The notes beneath the pieces are model-generated. The model was not told the origin of the DNA, did no database searches, and saw nothing but the letters and a program-made list of their open reading frames with translations. Positions 1-6,971 of a DNA stretch of 16,167 nt are shown here, in pieces. Position numbers and translations under genes: made by a program. This DNA is from JABDDM01 sp038240295 (GTDB taxonomy: Bacteria; Bacteroidota; Ignavibacteria; Palsa-1295). Location: assembly GCA_038240295.1 (NCBI GenBank), contig JBBSDW010000078.1:1-16167 (forward strand), read 5' to 3'. Position 1 is the first letter of the stretch. The number at the start of each line of letters is the position of its first letter.

Positions 1-74
1 ATTATTCTGCTTCGCAGATAATCGAATTCAACCTGCTTACACGTTGAATTCGATTATCTGCGAAGCAGAATAAT
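1..74. repeat. 32-bp perfect inverted repeat with 10-nt loop, nested palindrome
   Basis: Bases 1-32 are the exact reverse complement of bases 43-74, separated by the 10-nt loop 33-42. Each arm is itself nearly palindromic: ATTATTCTGC, TTC, GCAGATAAT, so one arm can fold alone with a single bulged T. The inner part of each arm carries GAATTC. No T-run follows on either strand, so a simple rho-independent terminator is unlikely, although the hairpin sits 69 bp past the stop of the minus-strand gene ending at 143. The palindrome begins at base 1, so it may continue outside the window or mark a contig end. A mobile palindromic repeat is equally possible. Confidence 0.9.
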
Positions 75-142
75 CACAGGGCTCTTAAATCTCTGTTACG
101 GCTTTTAGCGGGATGTTCCTCCCACCTACCGACAACCGATTA

Positions 143-829
143 TCAAAGCTGCCATCGAGGGAGTTCCAGCCTGAGCATGAATGCGATCAACGACCGATTC
201 TGATCGTTGATGCGAGTGAACCGCAGTTCAGGTAAAAGTTTATAGTCGGGCCCAAGATCGATCTGCGCGCTCATCCCGATCATGAACGCCATATCGTACT
301 CACCGCTCGTGATTGTGTGACCGAAAAGTGTGGCAGTGGAGATGAGCCGATAAAACCCCACCGATCCATGCAGTTGCACACCATAATCCTGAATGGTTAT
401 GATGCCCATGATGGGTATCGCATTGAGCGATGCGGTGATGCTTGTCGAACTTGTCTGCTGCGTGACCGAGGAGAGATGCTGAAAGCCACCTTCCACCCCG
501 ACCGAAATGAAATCCGAACGGCTTCCGCGAATACGCAGCATGCCGATGAAGCCTCCGTTCGTATAATTCGCACCCGGGGTTGCAGTTGCCTGGGTGAGCG
601 CGCCGATATCGCGGGAATACCCAATGCCTCCGTCCACCCAGATAAAGAATGGCTTGGGTGCATGTCTCGCCTGCCGGATGCCACGCAACTGGTTCTGTAC
701 CTGCATATATCCGGAATCGGCCGGAGCATATCCTTTTACAAGCACCGAGTCCGTTTGCGCTCGAACGCAGGGCGCGAGGACACTAAGGATAAATGCGAGA
801 GGCAAGAGAACGGAGATCTTGATCGGCAT
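143..829 (-). CDS. Secreted hypothetical protein, probable small outer-membrane beta-barrel
   Basis: The function is not recognised. The 228-residue product starts with a clear Sec signal peptide (residues 1-24, hydrophobic core LLPLAFILSVLA, likely cleavage after VRA). The mature part alternates polar and hydrophobic residues, is Gly/Ser/Thr rich, and ends in a strand with FMLRLELPRW, compatible with a small outer-membrane beta-barrel of about eight strands. This is inferred from composition, not from a recognised family. The ATG overlaps the TAA stop of the upstream GDPD gene by one base (TAATG), and AAGGAAG lies just upstream as a Shine-Dalgarno match, so the start is well supported. It is the last gene of a three-gene unit. 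Periplasmic beta protein is the alternative. Confidence 0.75.
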   Translation of the reverse strand: MPIKISVLLPLAFILSVLAPCVRAQTDSVLVKGYAPADSGYMQVQNQLRGIRQARHAPKPFFIWVDGGIGYSRDIGALTQATATPGANYTNGGFIGMLRIRGSRSDFISVGVEGGFQHLSSVTQQTSSTSITASLNAIPIMGIITIQDYGVQLHGSVGFYRLISTATLFGHTITSGEYDMAFMIGMSAQIDLGPDYKLLPELRFTRINDQNRSLIAFMLRLELPRWQL

Positions 830-2082
830 TACTTCCTTATATAGTAGTAATACCCGACGGTCGAAGGATGATCTGTGAGCAGCCCATCAAGTTCGCCATG
901 ATCGAGAAATGGGTTGATGAACTCCGGCTTATCGACCGTCCAATAGATCACTTTCTTGCCTTCCTGGCGAACAGTTTTGGCTTGCTTCACGAGATCGCCG
1001 ACCGTCCATCGCGGACCCCAGACTTCTGAATTTGCATGATCCACGTCTGCCGGAGTGAGTTCGCAAAGGCTCGGTGCAAGTGTGTGCAACGGATCATTGA
1101 GATAGGCCGTAACGTGATCGGTAGTCGGCAACCCTGCCCAAACCGCAACAGTGCGGCCTTCGCTTTTCATGCGATCTAAAAAGGCGATCTCGATCGGCAA
1201 TGTCGGCGCAACTCCCGCAGAATCTTTGATATCAAGCCAGACGGCCTGATATGAAGTTTCGCTGTCGATGACATTCAACGCATCCTGCAGCGTCGGGATT
1301 TGCGACCCGTCTTTGAGCGTACAAAGCTGACGAAGTTCAGCGAGGGTATAGTTCGTAAGCGGTCCGATCGCGAATTCACCGTTGACCAGATTCGTACTAA
1401 GATCGGCGTCGTGAAAGAGGATCGGAATATTATCTCCGGTAAGTCGAACGTCCAATTCGATCGCGTTCGCACCGGCATATTGCGTATAGCGAATTGCATT
1501 CAAACTATTTTCGGCGAAGGGAAGGCCTGCTCCGTTATCTCCTCCGTGATGATCTACGATAAGAAAGTTGTTGGTGGTGTCTTTGAGCGCTCGAAGAAAA
1601 TGGAGTTCGAAGGGGTTCGCGTCACCCGCTTGATTGCTTGTGTAGTGGCCGGTTAGTGTAAACGAATTGTGGGGATTGAGAGCAAAGTCTTTGGTGATCG
1701 CGAGCGTCGAGAATCCCTGCTGCGTCCCGAGATCGGACCGCCAGTAACCCTCGAGTATTGCCTCGCTATCTACAAATCCTGTTTCAAAGACAAAGGAGGT
1801 CTCCTTAGCGCAGAAGACCCCAATGTGACTACCAATTTGTTTGACAACGACCTCATCGCCAAACAGCACCTTCCCACTTACTACCTGATACACGCCTTCC
1901 AGCATACGAAGTTCGGGCAGCGCAATCGGCGTAGAATGCGTAAGCCTACTCTTCACCGGATCGCGAGCCGGGAGTGGGAGAAGATTATCATTCTCGACAC
2001 AGCCACAAATGCCCAACATCAAGAAGGCCAAAAGACAAAATGAATATCCGACACCCGACACCTGACACCCGAGACCCCTCAT
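829..2082 (-). CDS. Glycerophosphodiester phosphodiesterase (GDPD) family lipoprotein
   Basis: Predicted to hydrolyse glycerophosphodiesters to sn-glycerol 3-phosphate and an alcohol. The GDPD TIM barrel occupies about residues 175-410: HHGG at 178-181 followed by EN at 191-192, ELDVRL at 209-214 with the metal-binding Glu and Asp, HD at 224-225, and the terminal VIYWTVDKPE and LLTDHP motifs near 378-406. These are the expected catalytic histidines and acidic metal ligands. Residues 55-165 form an extra N-terminal region of unknown role. The N-terminus has a hydrophobic segment ending ICGC, a plausible lipobox (Cys28), suggesting envelope anchoring. The ATG overlaps the preceding stop (ATGA), supporting this start; however the first dozen codons come from a 7-bp tandem repeat, and a GTG at codon 8 is an alternative. 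The long N-terminal region is unusual for the family. Confidence 0.88.
   Translation of the reverse strand: MRGLGCQVSGVGYSFCLLAFLMLGICGCVENDNLLPLPARDPVKSRLTHSTPIALPELRMLEGVYQVVSGKVLFGDEVVVKQIGSHIGVFCAKETSFVFETGFVDSEAILEGYWRSDLGTQQGFSTLAITKDFALNPHNSFTLTGHYTSNQAGDANPFELHFLRALKDTTNNFLIVDHHGGDNGAGLPFAENSLNAIRYTQYAGANAIELDVRLTGDNIPILFHDADLSTNLVNGEFAIGPLTNYTLAELRQLCTLKDGSQIPTLQDALNVIDSETSYQAVWLDIKDSAGVAPTLPIEIAFLDRMKSEGRTVAVWAGLPTTDHVTAYLNDPLHTLAPSLCELTPADVDHANSEVWGPRWTVGDLVKQAKTVRQEGKKVIYWTVDKPEFINPFLDHGELDGLLTDHPSTVGYYYYIRK
2050..2077. repeat. Four tandem 7-bp units inside the GDPD gene start
   Basis: On the plus strand the units are GACACCC, GACACCT, GACACCC and GAGACCC, i.e. four imperfect heptamers. 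They encode roughly residues 3-11 of the GDPD lipoprotein, just before its hydrophobic signal segment. Because seven is not a multiple of three, gain or loss of a unit would shift the frame between the ATG and the signal peptide. Confidence 0.8.
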
Positions 2083-2831
2083 AAGATCATGCCAAAAAAG
2101 AACGAAGGCGTAAGAATTCTGTGACGCGTATCGCTGAAGGCAAGCCAGAGTTGATAACCCGGCGTGGTATAGTCGAAACGAACGCCCCAGTTGATCCGGC
2201 GGCCTCCGAAGGCATCCTGCTCGACGGCGAGCGTGAGTGCTTCGCCTTCGAATTCTGCGATCTGCCGATGCACAACGTCGCTACCAAACTTTGTGTAATG
2301 CCAGAAATTCGTAATTGCTTCAAGCTGTGCCGATAAAAGAAAATCTTCGACACGCATCCCGGCGCTTATGCCCGGCGCGTTCGAAAAGCCCATCGCAAAT
2401 GTGCTAAAGCCGGTGAAATCGGCAGCGCCGAACCAGAGTGCAGATGTATTCTGGAAGCCGAATGAAAAGTGACCCGTCGAGTAGGACCACGAGGGGATGA
2501 TCGCAAACTGATTCGCAATATAATTTCCCGCAACGCGAACGCCGATACCGAAATGCTCCGGCAACCCGATGCGCATTGCGAAAGCGAGTTGCGGAATCTG
2601 CCGGATCTCGTCACGAACAACTTCTCGAGGAGCGATCGTTATGTTGAGATCGAGCGCAGTGATGATCTCCCAGGCGGTGGGATTTCTCGGATAGTAGATC
2701 GAAGGATAATTGGTCGATGGGATGCTGTCAAGAATGTGGTGGCGATGCTGCCGAGGCGTCTGGGCATGCGCGAGTGAGGCGATCATCAGGATCGCGGCGT
2801 AGAGGATAAAATGAATCGTTTGCTTCCGCAT
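2079..2831 (-). CDS. Secreted hypothetical protein, probable outer-membrane protein
   Basis: The family is not recognised. The 250-residue product has a Sec signal peptide (MRKQTIHFILYAAILMIASLAHA, cleavage near residue 23). The mature protein is rich in Phe, Trp, Tyr and Gly in short amphipathic stretches (for example SYSTGHFSFGFQNTSALWFG) and ends in the hydrophobic SFFFGMIL, which fits an outer-membrane beta-barrel of about ten strands or a membrane-associated beta protein. It is the first gene of the unit; its TGA overlaps the ATG of the GDPD gene. Its upstream region is the decayed hepT fragment, so its promoter probably lies within or beside that remnant. No paralogy with the gene at 143-829 is obvious beyond the shared architecture. 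Confidence 0.72.
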   Translation of the reverse strand: MRKQTIHFILYAAILMIASLAHAQTPRQHRHHILDSIPSTNYPSIYYPRNPTAWEIITALDLNITIAPREVVRDEIRQIPQLAFAMRIGLPEHFGIGVRVAGNYIANQFAIIPSWSYSTGHFSFGFQNTSALWFGAADFTGFSTFAMGFSNAPGISAGMRVEDFLLSAQLEAITNFWHYTKFGSDVVHRQIAEFEGEALTLAVEQDAFGGRRINWGVRFDYTTPGYQLWLAFSDTRHRILTPSFFFGMIL

Positions 2832-2860
2832 GATGCAATTTACGGAAGAGATCTGCTAAA

Positions 2861-2955
2861 TCAGTTTAGACCAAAATCTAAATGGCGGAGGAAATCTTCG
2901 ATCTCAGAGATCGCGCATCGAGAATGTCATTGAGCCAAAGCTCATCATGACGCAT
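2861..2955 (-). pseudogene. hepT: hepT-like (HEPN/DUF86) toxin fragment, frameshifted and truncated
   Basis: Read on the minus strand from an ATG at 2955, the frame gives MRHDELWLNDILDA; after a 2-base slip in the GCGCG run at 2912-2916 the next frame continues AISEIEDFLRHLDF before a stop at 2863-2861. Joined, this matches the start of HepT-like HEPN proteins (D-x-L-x-L-x-D-I-L-x-A-I-x-x-I-E-x-F). In the family about 80 further residues follow, including the RNase motif R-x4-6-H; none is present, so no toxin can be made. The ATG lies inside the end of the upstream nucleotidyltransferase frame (11-base overlap), the arrangement seen in many intact pairs. The assignment rests on a 30-residue pattern plus its partner. 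Confidence 0.65.
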
Positions 2956-3205
2956 AGATCACCTTAGTTTCGGCAAGCACTGGCACGCACATCATTGGTT
3001 TCAAGCCGCGTTTCGAAACAAGATCGACCTGTTTACCGAAGAGCGCCGTAAGTTCTCTTCGCATAGCGAAGAACCCAATGTAGCCAATAGCTTTGTTGGC
3101 AGAAAATTCTGCATGAAGATCTATCTCGCTTTCATCGTGAGCGTCGCCCTTCGCACGCGATCCGAAGAGCGCGAGTTCAGATACACCTTGAGCGAGACAG
3201 ATCGC
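2945..3205 (-). pseudogene. mntA: mntA-like minimal nucleotidyltransferase (type VII antitoxin) remnant
   Basis: A minus-strand frame of 86 codons with no start codon. It contains LALFGSRAKGDAHDESEIDL, the nucleotidyltransferase signature GSxxxG followed by SDxD, here with Glu in place of the first Asp. It then runs through FGKQVDLVSKRGLKP to a natural end at KVIYAS, as in MntA-type proteins (usually about 100 residues). An in-frame TAG lies at 3208-3206 and no ATG, GTG or TTG occurs between it and the domain, so the first 15 or so residues are lost. In intact systems MntA AMPylates the HepT RNase and neutralises it. The pair sits downstream of the ABC ATPase gene and is probably an old insertion now decaying. 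Confidence 0.75.
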
Positions 3206-3246
3206 CTAGAGCGCAACGCTCGAAATACTGAGCGAACCTACATCCA

Positions 3247-4287
3247 TTACGCCGCCACTGCTTCCTTCTCTTTGATCCGCTCGGGGATCGAAATCCCTTG
3301 CGGCCAACTCTGCGGATAGATAAGGCAGCGAACCGCATGATCTTCTGAGAGCACGCTTGCGAGTTGCGGCTGGACGCTTGAACATTCGGGCATGACCTGC
3401 GGACAGCGCGGATGAAAATAGCAGCCGCTCGGTACATTCGCTGGCGACGGTACGTCGCCCGTCAGCACGATACGCTGCTGCTTGCCGCGCGGGTTTGCGA
3501 TCGGCACGGCCGAAAGCAATGCTTGCGTATAAGGCGCCATCGGCGATGCATAGAGGCTGCGATAATCGGTGATCTCGACAACCTGGCCGAGATACATCAC
3601 GGCGACACGATCGGAAATATGCTTGACAACCGAAAGATCGTGCGCGATGAAAAGATAAGTAAGTCCAAACTTTTGCTGGAGATCCATCAGGAGATTGAGC
3701 ACCTGCGACTGGATCGATACGTCAAGCGCCGAGACCGGCTCGTCGCAAACAATAAATTCCGGCTCGACAGAAAGTGCGCGAGCAATGCCGATACGCTGAC
3801 GCTGCCCGCCAGAGAATTCATGTGGATAGCGGCGTGCGTGGAGCGGGGTGAGTCCGACGATCTCGAGTAATTCGTTGACGCGGTCTTTGATCTCGGCGTC
3901 TGTGTTTCGAAGCTTATGAACTTTCAAGATCTCGGTTAGCATGCCGCCCACGGTGATACGCGGATTGAGCGAGCTATAAGGATCCTGGAATACGAATTGG
4001 GCCTGTTTGCGGATTTCCCGAAGGCGCGATTGCGACATCGTCGTGATCTCCTCGCCCTTGAATTTGACGGAGCCAGCTGTCGGCTCGATAAGGCGCAGGA
4101 TCGCACGGCCGGTCGTGGTTTTGCCGCAGCCTGATTCGCCGACGAGGCCAAGCGTCTCGCCGCGACGAATCGTAAACGATACGTCATCGACGGCCTTGAC
4201 ATCGCCGACCTTCTTTGAAATAATACCCTTCTTGATCGGGAAATATTTCTTGAGTCCTTTAACTTCGAGAAGATTCTCTGAGACCAT
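3247..4287 (-). CDS. Oligopeptide/dipeptide ABC transporter ATP-binding protein (OppF/DppF type)
   Basis: Cytoplasmic ATPase subunit that would power an inner-membrane peptide (or nickel-type) importer. In the 346-residue form: Walker A GESGCGKTT at 50-58, Q-loop at 101 (FQDPYSSLNPR), signature SGGQRQR at 159-165, Walker B FIVCDEP at 178-184, and H-loop AHD at 215-217. The C-terminal oligopeptide-transporter extension follows from about 250 (APYTQALLSAVP, then FHPRCP near 291). Length fits the family. I start at the ATG at 4287 (MVSENLLEVKG); a TTG at 4317 would add ten residues but lies inside the putative rsmE terminator. No permease, binding-protein or second ATPase gene is adjacent, so the partners must be elsewhere. 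Confidence 0.9.
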   Translation of the reverse strand: MVSENLLEVKGLKKYFPIKKGIISKKVGDVKAVDDVSFTIRRGETLGLVGESGCGKTTTGRAILRLIEPTAGSVKFKGEEITTMSQSRLREIRKQAQFVFQDPYSSLNPRITVGGMLTEILKVHKLRNTDAEIKDRVNELLEIVGLTPLHARRYPHEFSGGQRQRIGIARALSVEPEFIVCDEPVSALDVSIQSQVLNLLMDLQQKFGLTYLFIAHDLSVVKHISDRVAVMYLGQVVEITDYRSLYASPMAPYTQALLSAVPIANPRGKQQRIVLTGDVPSPANVPSGCYFHPRCPQVMPECSSVQPQLASVLSEDHAVRCLIYPQSWPQGISIPERIKEKEAVAA

Positions 4288-4313
4288 CAGGCAAGTATGA
4301 AATAAAATATATC

Positions 4314-4329
4314 GCAAGCATCTGCTTGC
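4314..4329 (-). terminator. Possible terminator after rsmE
   Basis: GCAAGCA and TGCTTGC pair across a 2-nt loop just past the rsmE stop. On the minus strand the stem is followed by an A/T-rich stretch with TTTTATTT rather than a pure U-run. The short stem and AT-interrupted tail make it a weak candidate. Confidence 0.4.
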
Positions 4330-4336
4330 AAGCTTT

Positions 4337-5065
4337 CTATCGAACTGCGATCGCCAATGCAGCGATCGCGGCAGTTTCTGCCCGCAGGCGGCGATTCCCT
4401 AACGAGACAACTCTGGCACCGGAAGCAAGGGCCCGCTCGATCTCTGGATCGCTAAATCCACCTTCCGGTCCAACGACGATCGCGATCCTCTCTTCCACAA
4501 CCTTTGCGAGTTCGCCTCCTAAAAGCTTGCTCGCATCTGCTAATTCATGCAACAAAAAGATCGACCACTTTTCGCTTCCAGCCACGTTTAACGCCTCTTC
4601 AAGTGTAGAGAGTTCTTTCAACCAGGGCATGTTCGCTCGTTTTGTCTGCTTGACGGCCGCCCGAAGGACCCGCTCTGCTCTGGCTTCGTTGATCTGTCCC
4701 CGTTCGGTTCGTTCGGATGTTACCGGCTGGATCACCTTCACACCAAGCTCCGTCGCCTTCTCGAGAAGCCACTCCCAACGGGCCGGCTGTGCGATCACGG
4801 CCTGGATGAGCATCACATTATTTTCAGGTTCACCAAACGAAGGCAGCACACCCGTGATCGTACAGATCGCCTCTTCCTCCTTCTTGCTTTTTTCGCCGAT
4901 TGCTTCTAACTCGCATTCGTAACAGGTGCCCAACAAATTCGTCACGAGCACTTTTTCGCCCAGGCGAATCCGTAACACCCGAACATGATGCGCCTCATCG
5001 CCGCGAAGCGTAAGTGTTCGCTCTTCTTCGTTCACATCCCTCTGCTCGACGATAAAACACTCCAT
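4337..5065 (-). CDS. rsmE: 16S rRNA (uracil(1498)-N(3))-methyltransferase RsmE
   Basis: Methylates N3 of U1498 in 16S rRNA using S-adenosylmethionine; acts on the assembled 30S subunit. The 242-residue form has the family hallmarks: N-terminal PUA-like region with DEAHHVRVLRIRLGE (23-37), EKATELGVKVIQPVTSERT (102-120), KQTKRANMP with the conserved Gln and Arg (about 139-147), and the SPOUT knot motifs VVGPEGGFSDPE (197-208) and LGNRRLRAETAA (222-233). The ATG at 5065 gives MECFIVEQ, matching the usual RsmE start and length (about 243); an upstream start at 5143 would add a 26-residue tail unlike the family. It diverges from the phosphatase gene at 5189, and a hairpin follows its stop. Confidence 0.95.
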   Translation of the reverse strand: MECFIVEQRDVNEEERTLTLRGDEAHHVRVLRIRLGEKVLVTNLLGTCYECELEAIGEKSKKEEEAICTITGVLPSFGEPENNVMLIQAVIAQPARWEWLLEKATELGVKVIQPVTSERTERGQINEARAERVLRAAVKQTKRANMPWLKELSTLEEALNVAGSEKWSIFLLHELADASKLLGGELAKVVEERIAIVVGPEGGFSDPEIERALASGARVVSLGNRRLRAETAAIAALAIAVR

Positions 5066-5149
5066 GGCGTGGGAAAATTGTTGCGCACCCGAACTCCGCC
5101 CTCCAACATGGAACAGAATCGTTTCGGTGCTGTTGAAATGCACGATGCC

Positions 5150-5169
5150 GCAAGTTCTTGCAAGTTCTT
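5150..5169. repeat. Tandem 10-bp direct repeat upstream of the phosphatase gene
   Basis: GCAAGTTCTT occurs twice back to back in the 123-bp divergent intergenic region between rsmE and the PhoD-like gene, ending 19 bp before the latter's ATG. It could be a regulator site or part of the untranslated leader; nothing else supports a role. No convincing -35/-10 pair was recognised here on either strand. Confidence 0.4.
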
Positions 5170-5188
5170 TTCTGATCCGACAATTTCG

Positions 5189-6898
5189 ATGACCAAAGTT
5201 ATCCTCTTCGTTCTCTTAGCCGTCTCGCTTACCAGTTGCGCGCGCGGTCAGATGGTGAGCCGTGGTCCAATCGTGGGAGCCGTCTCGGATTCGAGTGCGC
5301 GTGTGACGGTTGTCACGAATTCGACCTCACCAATCGCGATCGAATATTCATCGGCGAGTGATTTTTCGAGCGATGTTGAGCGATCCGCTACCGTCATTCC
5401 CGATCCTGCTAAGTTCAATTTCGTTACGTTGGATCTCGCAAAACTCAAGCCTTCGACGACCTATTACCTTCGCCCGGTGCTTGATGGTTCGGTCTCTTCT
5501 TTTTCCGCAACTCGTTCCTTCCGGACGTTCCCAAAGCGCCTCGCAGATTCCGAATTCACGTTTGCATTCGGATCGTGTCAGTTGCAGCAGCTTGCCGCGA
5601 GACGATCGAACGTATGGAAGCGCCTTCGCACGCTCGACCCTCTGCTCTTTTTTCAAATGGGCGACTGGACCTATCCCGACCGTGCCATCTCGCCTGACTT
5701 TGCATCAACCGACTCGCTCATCGCAAAAAGTTATTTGAATAAATATGATCCAACGGAGGGTATCGATTCGGTGCTTGCAAATCGGGCACTCGATTACGTC
5801 TATGACGATCACGATTACGCTGACAACAACACCGATGGGACGTTCGCGAATAAGTCAAAGTCGATCGCCGCATACGAAAACTACACGCCGCACTATCCCC
5901 TGCCGAATCCAAGCGATGGGATTTATCACACGTTCACTGTTGGCGACGTCCAATTCTTCGTGCTCGATCTCAGGAGCGAACGCTCACCTGACGCCGAGGT
6001 AGTTCAACAGACAGGGGGCAAATATTCCTGGAATCCGCCAGCGGGCCATTCGATCCTTCGCGGCACGCACACGAGTGGAGCCGATCAACTTCGCTGGCTT
6101 GAGCTTTCGCTTCTCGGTTCATTCGCGAAATGGAAAGTGATCATTTCAACCGTCACCTGGTCTCCTGCGGCAACAGCAAATATTCCGCTTCTCCTGGCGT
6201 ACGCGAATTTCAAGAAAGATCCATCCAAGCTCTATGAAGCCGCCGATACCTGGGCAGGCTTCGCTGCCGATCAGGATTCGATTCTTGCCTTTGTAAAGAA
6301 ATATCAAATCACCAACGTTGTCGTTTGTTCTGCCGATGTGCACACCGCCATGATGGATGATGGGAAGAATTCGATTTTTCCCGAGATCGTCTCTGGTAAT
6401 CTTGAGGTGCCGAATTCAAACGTGTATGGTCAACTCGATAGTCTTGGATTTGGCTCGACGTGGGATCGCGGCGGTCAGATCAACGACACACTCAATACCT
6501 ATGGCCGCATCACGGTTGAAACGACGCCGGTCAACCGGCTCCATTGCGAGATCGTCAATGAGCGCGACTCGGTGATCGCGTCGATGTATATCGCGGATTC
6601 CGTTACGCATTCGAACGTCTTCATGCCGCTAAAGCCATTTCCGTCGTTTGGCGTGAAGGTCATTTCTATACAAGGCACCGATCTTTTCGCTTCGGCTTCA
6701 CTCGAAGATGCAAGCAAGGGTTCAATCTATATCAGCGACGCTGTTGGAAAAGAGGTCAGGTTGTTAGCCGATGGGACGATCAAGCCTGGGATGACAAGAT
6801 TCAGGATCAAACTGGCAAACCTGCCAAACGGTACCTATTTTTTCGTGCTCGATGCAAAAGGCCAGAAATGGACGGCGCCGTTTCAGATCGTTCATTGA
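5189..6898 (+). CDS. PhoD-like (alkaline phosphatase D family) secreted metallophosphatase with T9SS-like tail
   Basis: Predicted extracytoplasmic phosphomonoesterase/phosphodiesterase. Starting at the ATG at 5189 the protein has 569 residues; upstream in-frame starts (from 4985) run antisense through rsmE and lack a signal peptide. Residues 1-17 form a signal with lipobox LTSC (Cys17). A beta-sandwich N-domain spans about 25-117. The PhoD core carries FAFGSC (125-130), FQMGDWTYPD (155-164), YDDHDYADNN (205-214) and CSADVHTA (380-387), matching the family metal-site motifs; the usual SGDxH is SADVH here. Residues about 485-569 resemble a T9SS type A sorting domain (ISDAVGKEVRLL, LPNGTYFFVLDA, terminal FQIVH). 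A lipobox together with a T9SS tail is unusual; one of the two may not function. It is transcribed alone, convergent with the efflux/redox operon. Confidence 0.88.
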   Translation: MTKVILFVLLAVSLTSCARGQMVSRGPIVGAVSDSSARVTVVTNSTSPIAIEYSSASDFSSDVERSATVIPDPAKFNFVTLDLAKLKPSTTYYLRPVLDGSVSSFSATRSFRTFPKRLADSEFTFAFGSCQLQQLAARRSNVWKRLRTLDPLLFFQMGDWTYPDRAISPDFASTDSLIAKSYLNKYDPTEGIDSVLANRALDYVYDDHDYADNNTDGTFANKSKSIAAYENYTPHYPLPNPSDGIYHTFTVGDVQFFVLDLRSERSPDAEVVQQTGGKYSWNPPAGHSILRGTHTSGADQLRWLELSLLGSFAKWKVIISTVTWSPAATANIPLLLAYANFKKDPSKLYEAADTWAGFAADQDSILAFVKKYQITNVVVCSADVHTAMMDDGKNSIFPEIVSGNLEVPNSNVYGQLDSLGFGSTWDRGGQINDTLNTYGRITVETTPVNRLHCEIVNERDSVIASMYIADSVTHSNVFMPLKPFPSFGVKVISIQGTDLFASASLEDASKGSIYISDAVGKEVRLLADGTIKPGMTRFRIKLANLPNGTYFFVLDAKGQKWTAPFQIVH

Positions 6899-6922
6899 CG
6901 AACTTATTTAATCAGGCGGTAC

Positions 6923-6948
6923 AAAAAAAAGGCCGCGGATGCAGCCTT
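6923..6948 (-). terminator. Rho-independent terminator of the efflux/redox operon
   Basis: On the minus strand AAGGCTGC, loop ATCC, GCGGCCTT (one mismatch in the stem) is followed directly by a run of eight T. It lies 24 bp past the stop of the last gene. On the plus strand the stem is not followed by T, so it does not serve the convergent phosphatase gene in the classical way. Confidence 0.78.
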
Positions 6949-6971
6949 AAAAACGATGAACCCCTGCGCGC

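Noticed and set aside
317..844. 175-codon plus-strand open frame
   Set aside because: It lies antisense to the signal-peptide-bearing gene at 143-829, has Arg/Cys-rich shadow composition and no domain pattern.
2865..2882. TTTAGA/TCTAAA inverted repeat as an operator for the 2831 gene
   Set aside because: It falls inside the decayed hepT reading frame, is short and AT-rich, and has no other support.
4985..5188. N-terminal extension of the phosphatase gene
   Set aside because: It runs through the rsmE start, is not phosphatase-like, and would bury the signal peptide that begins at 5189.
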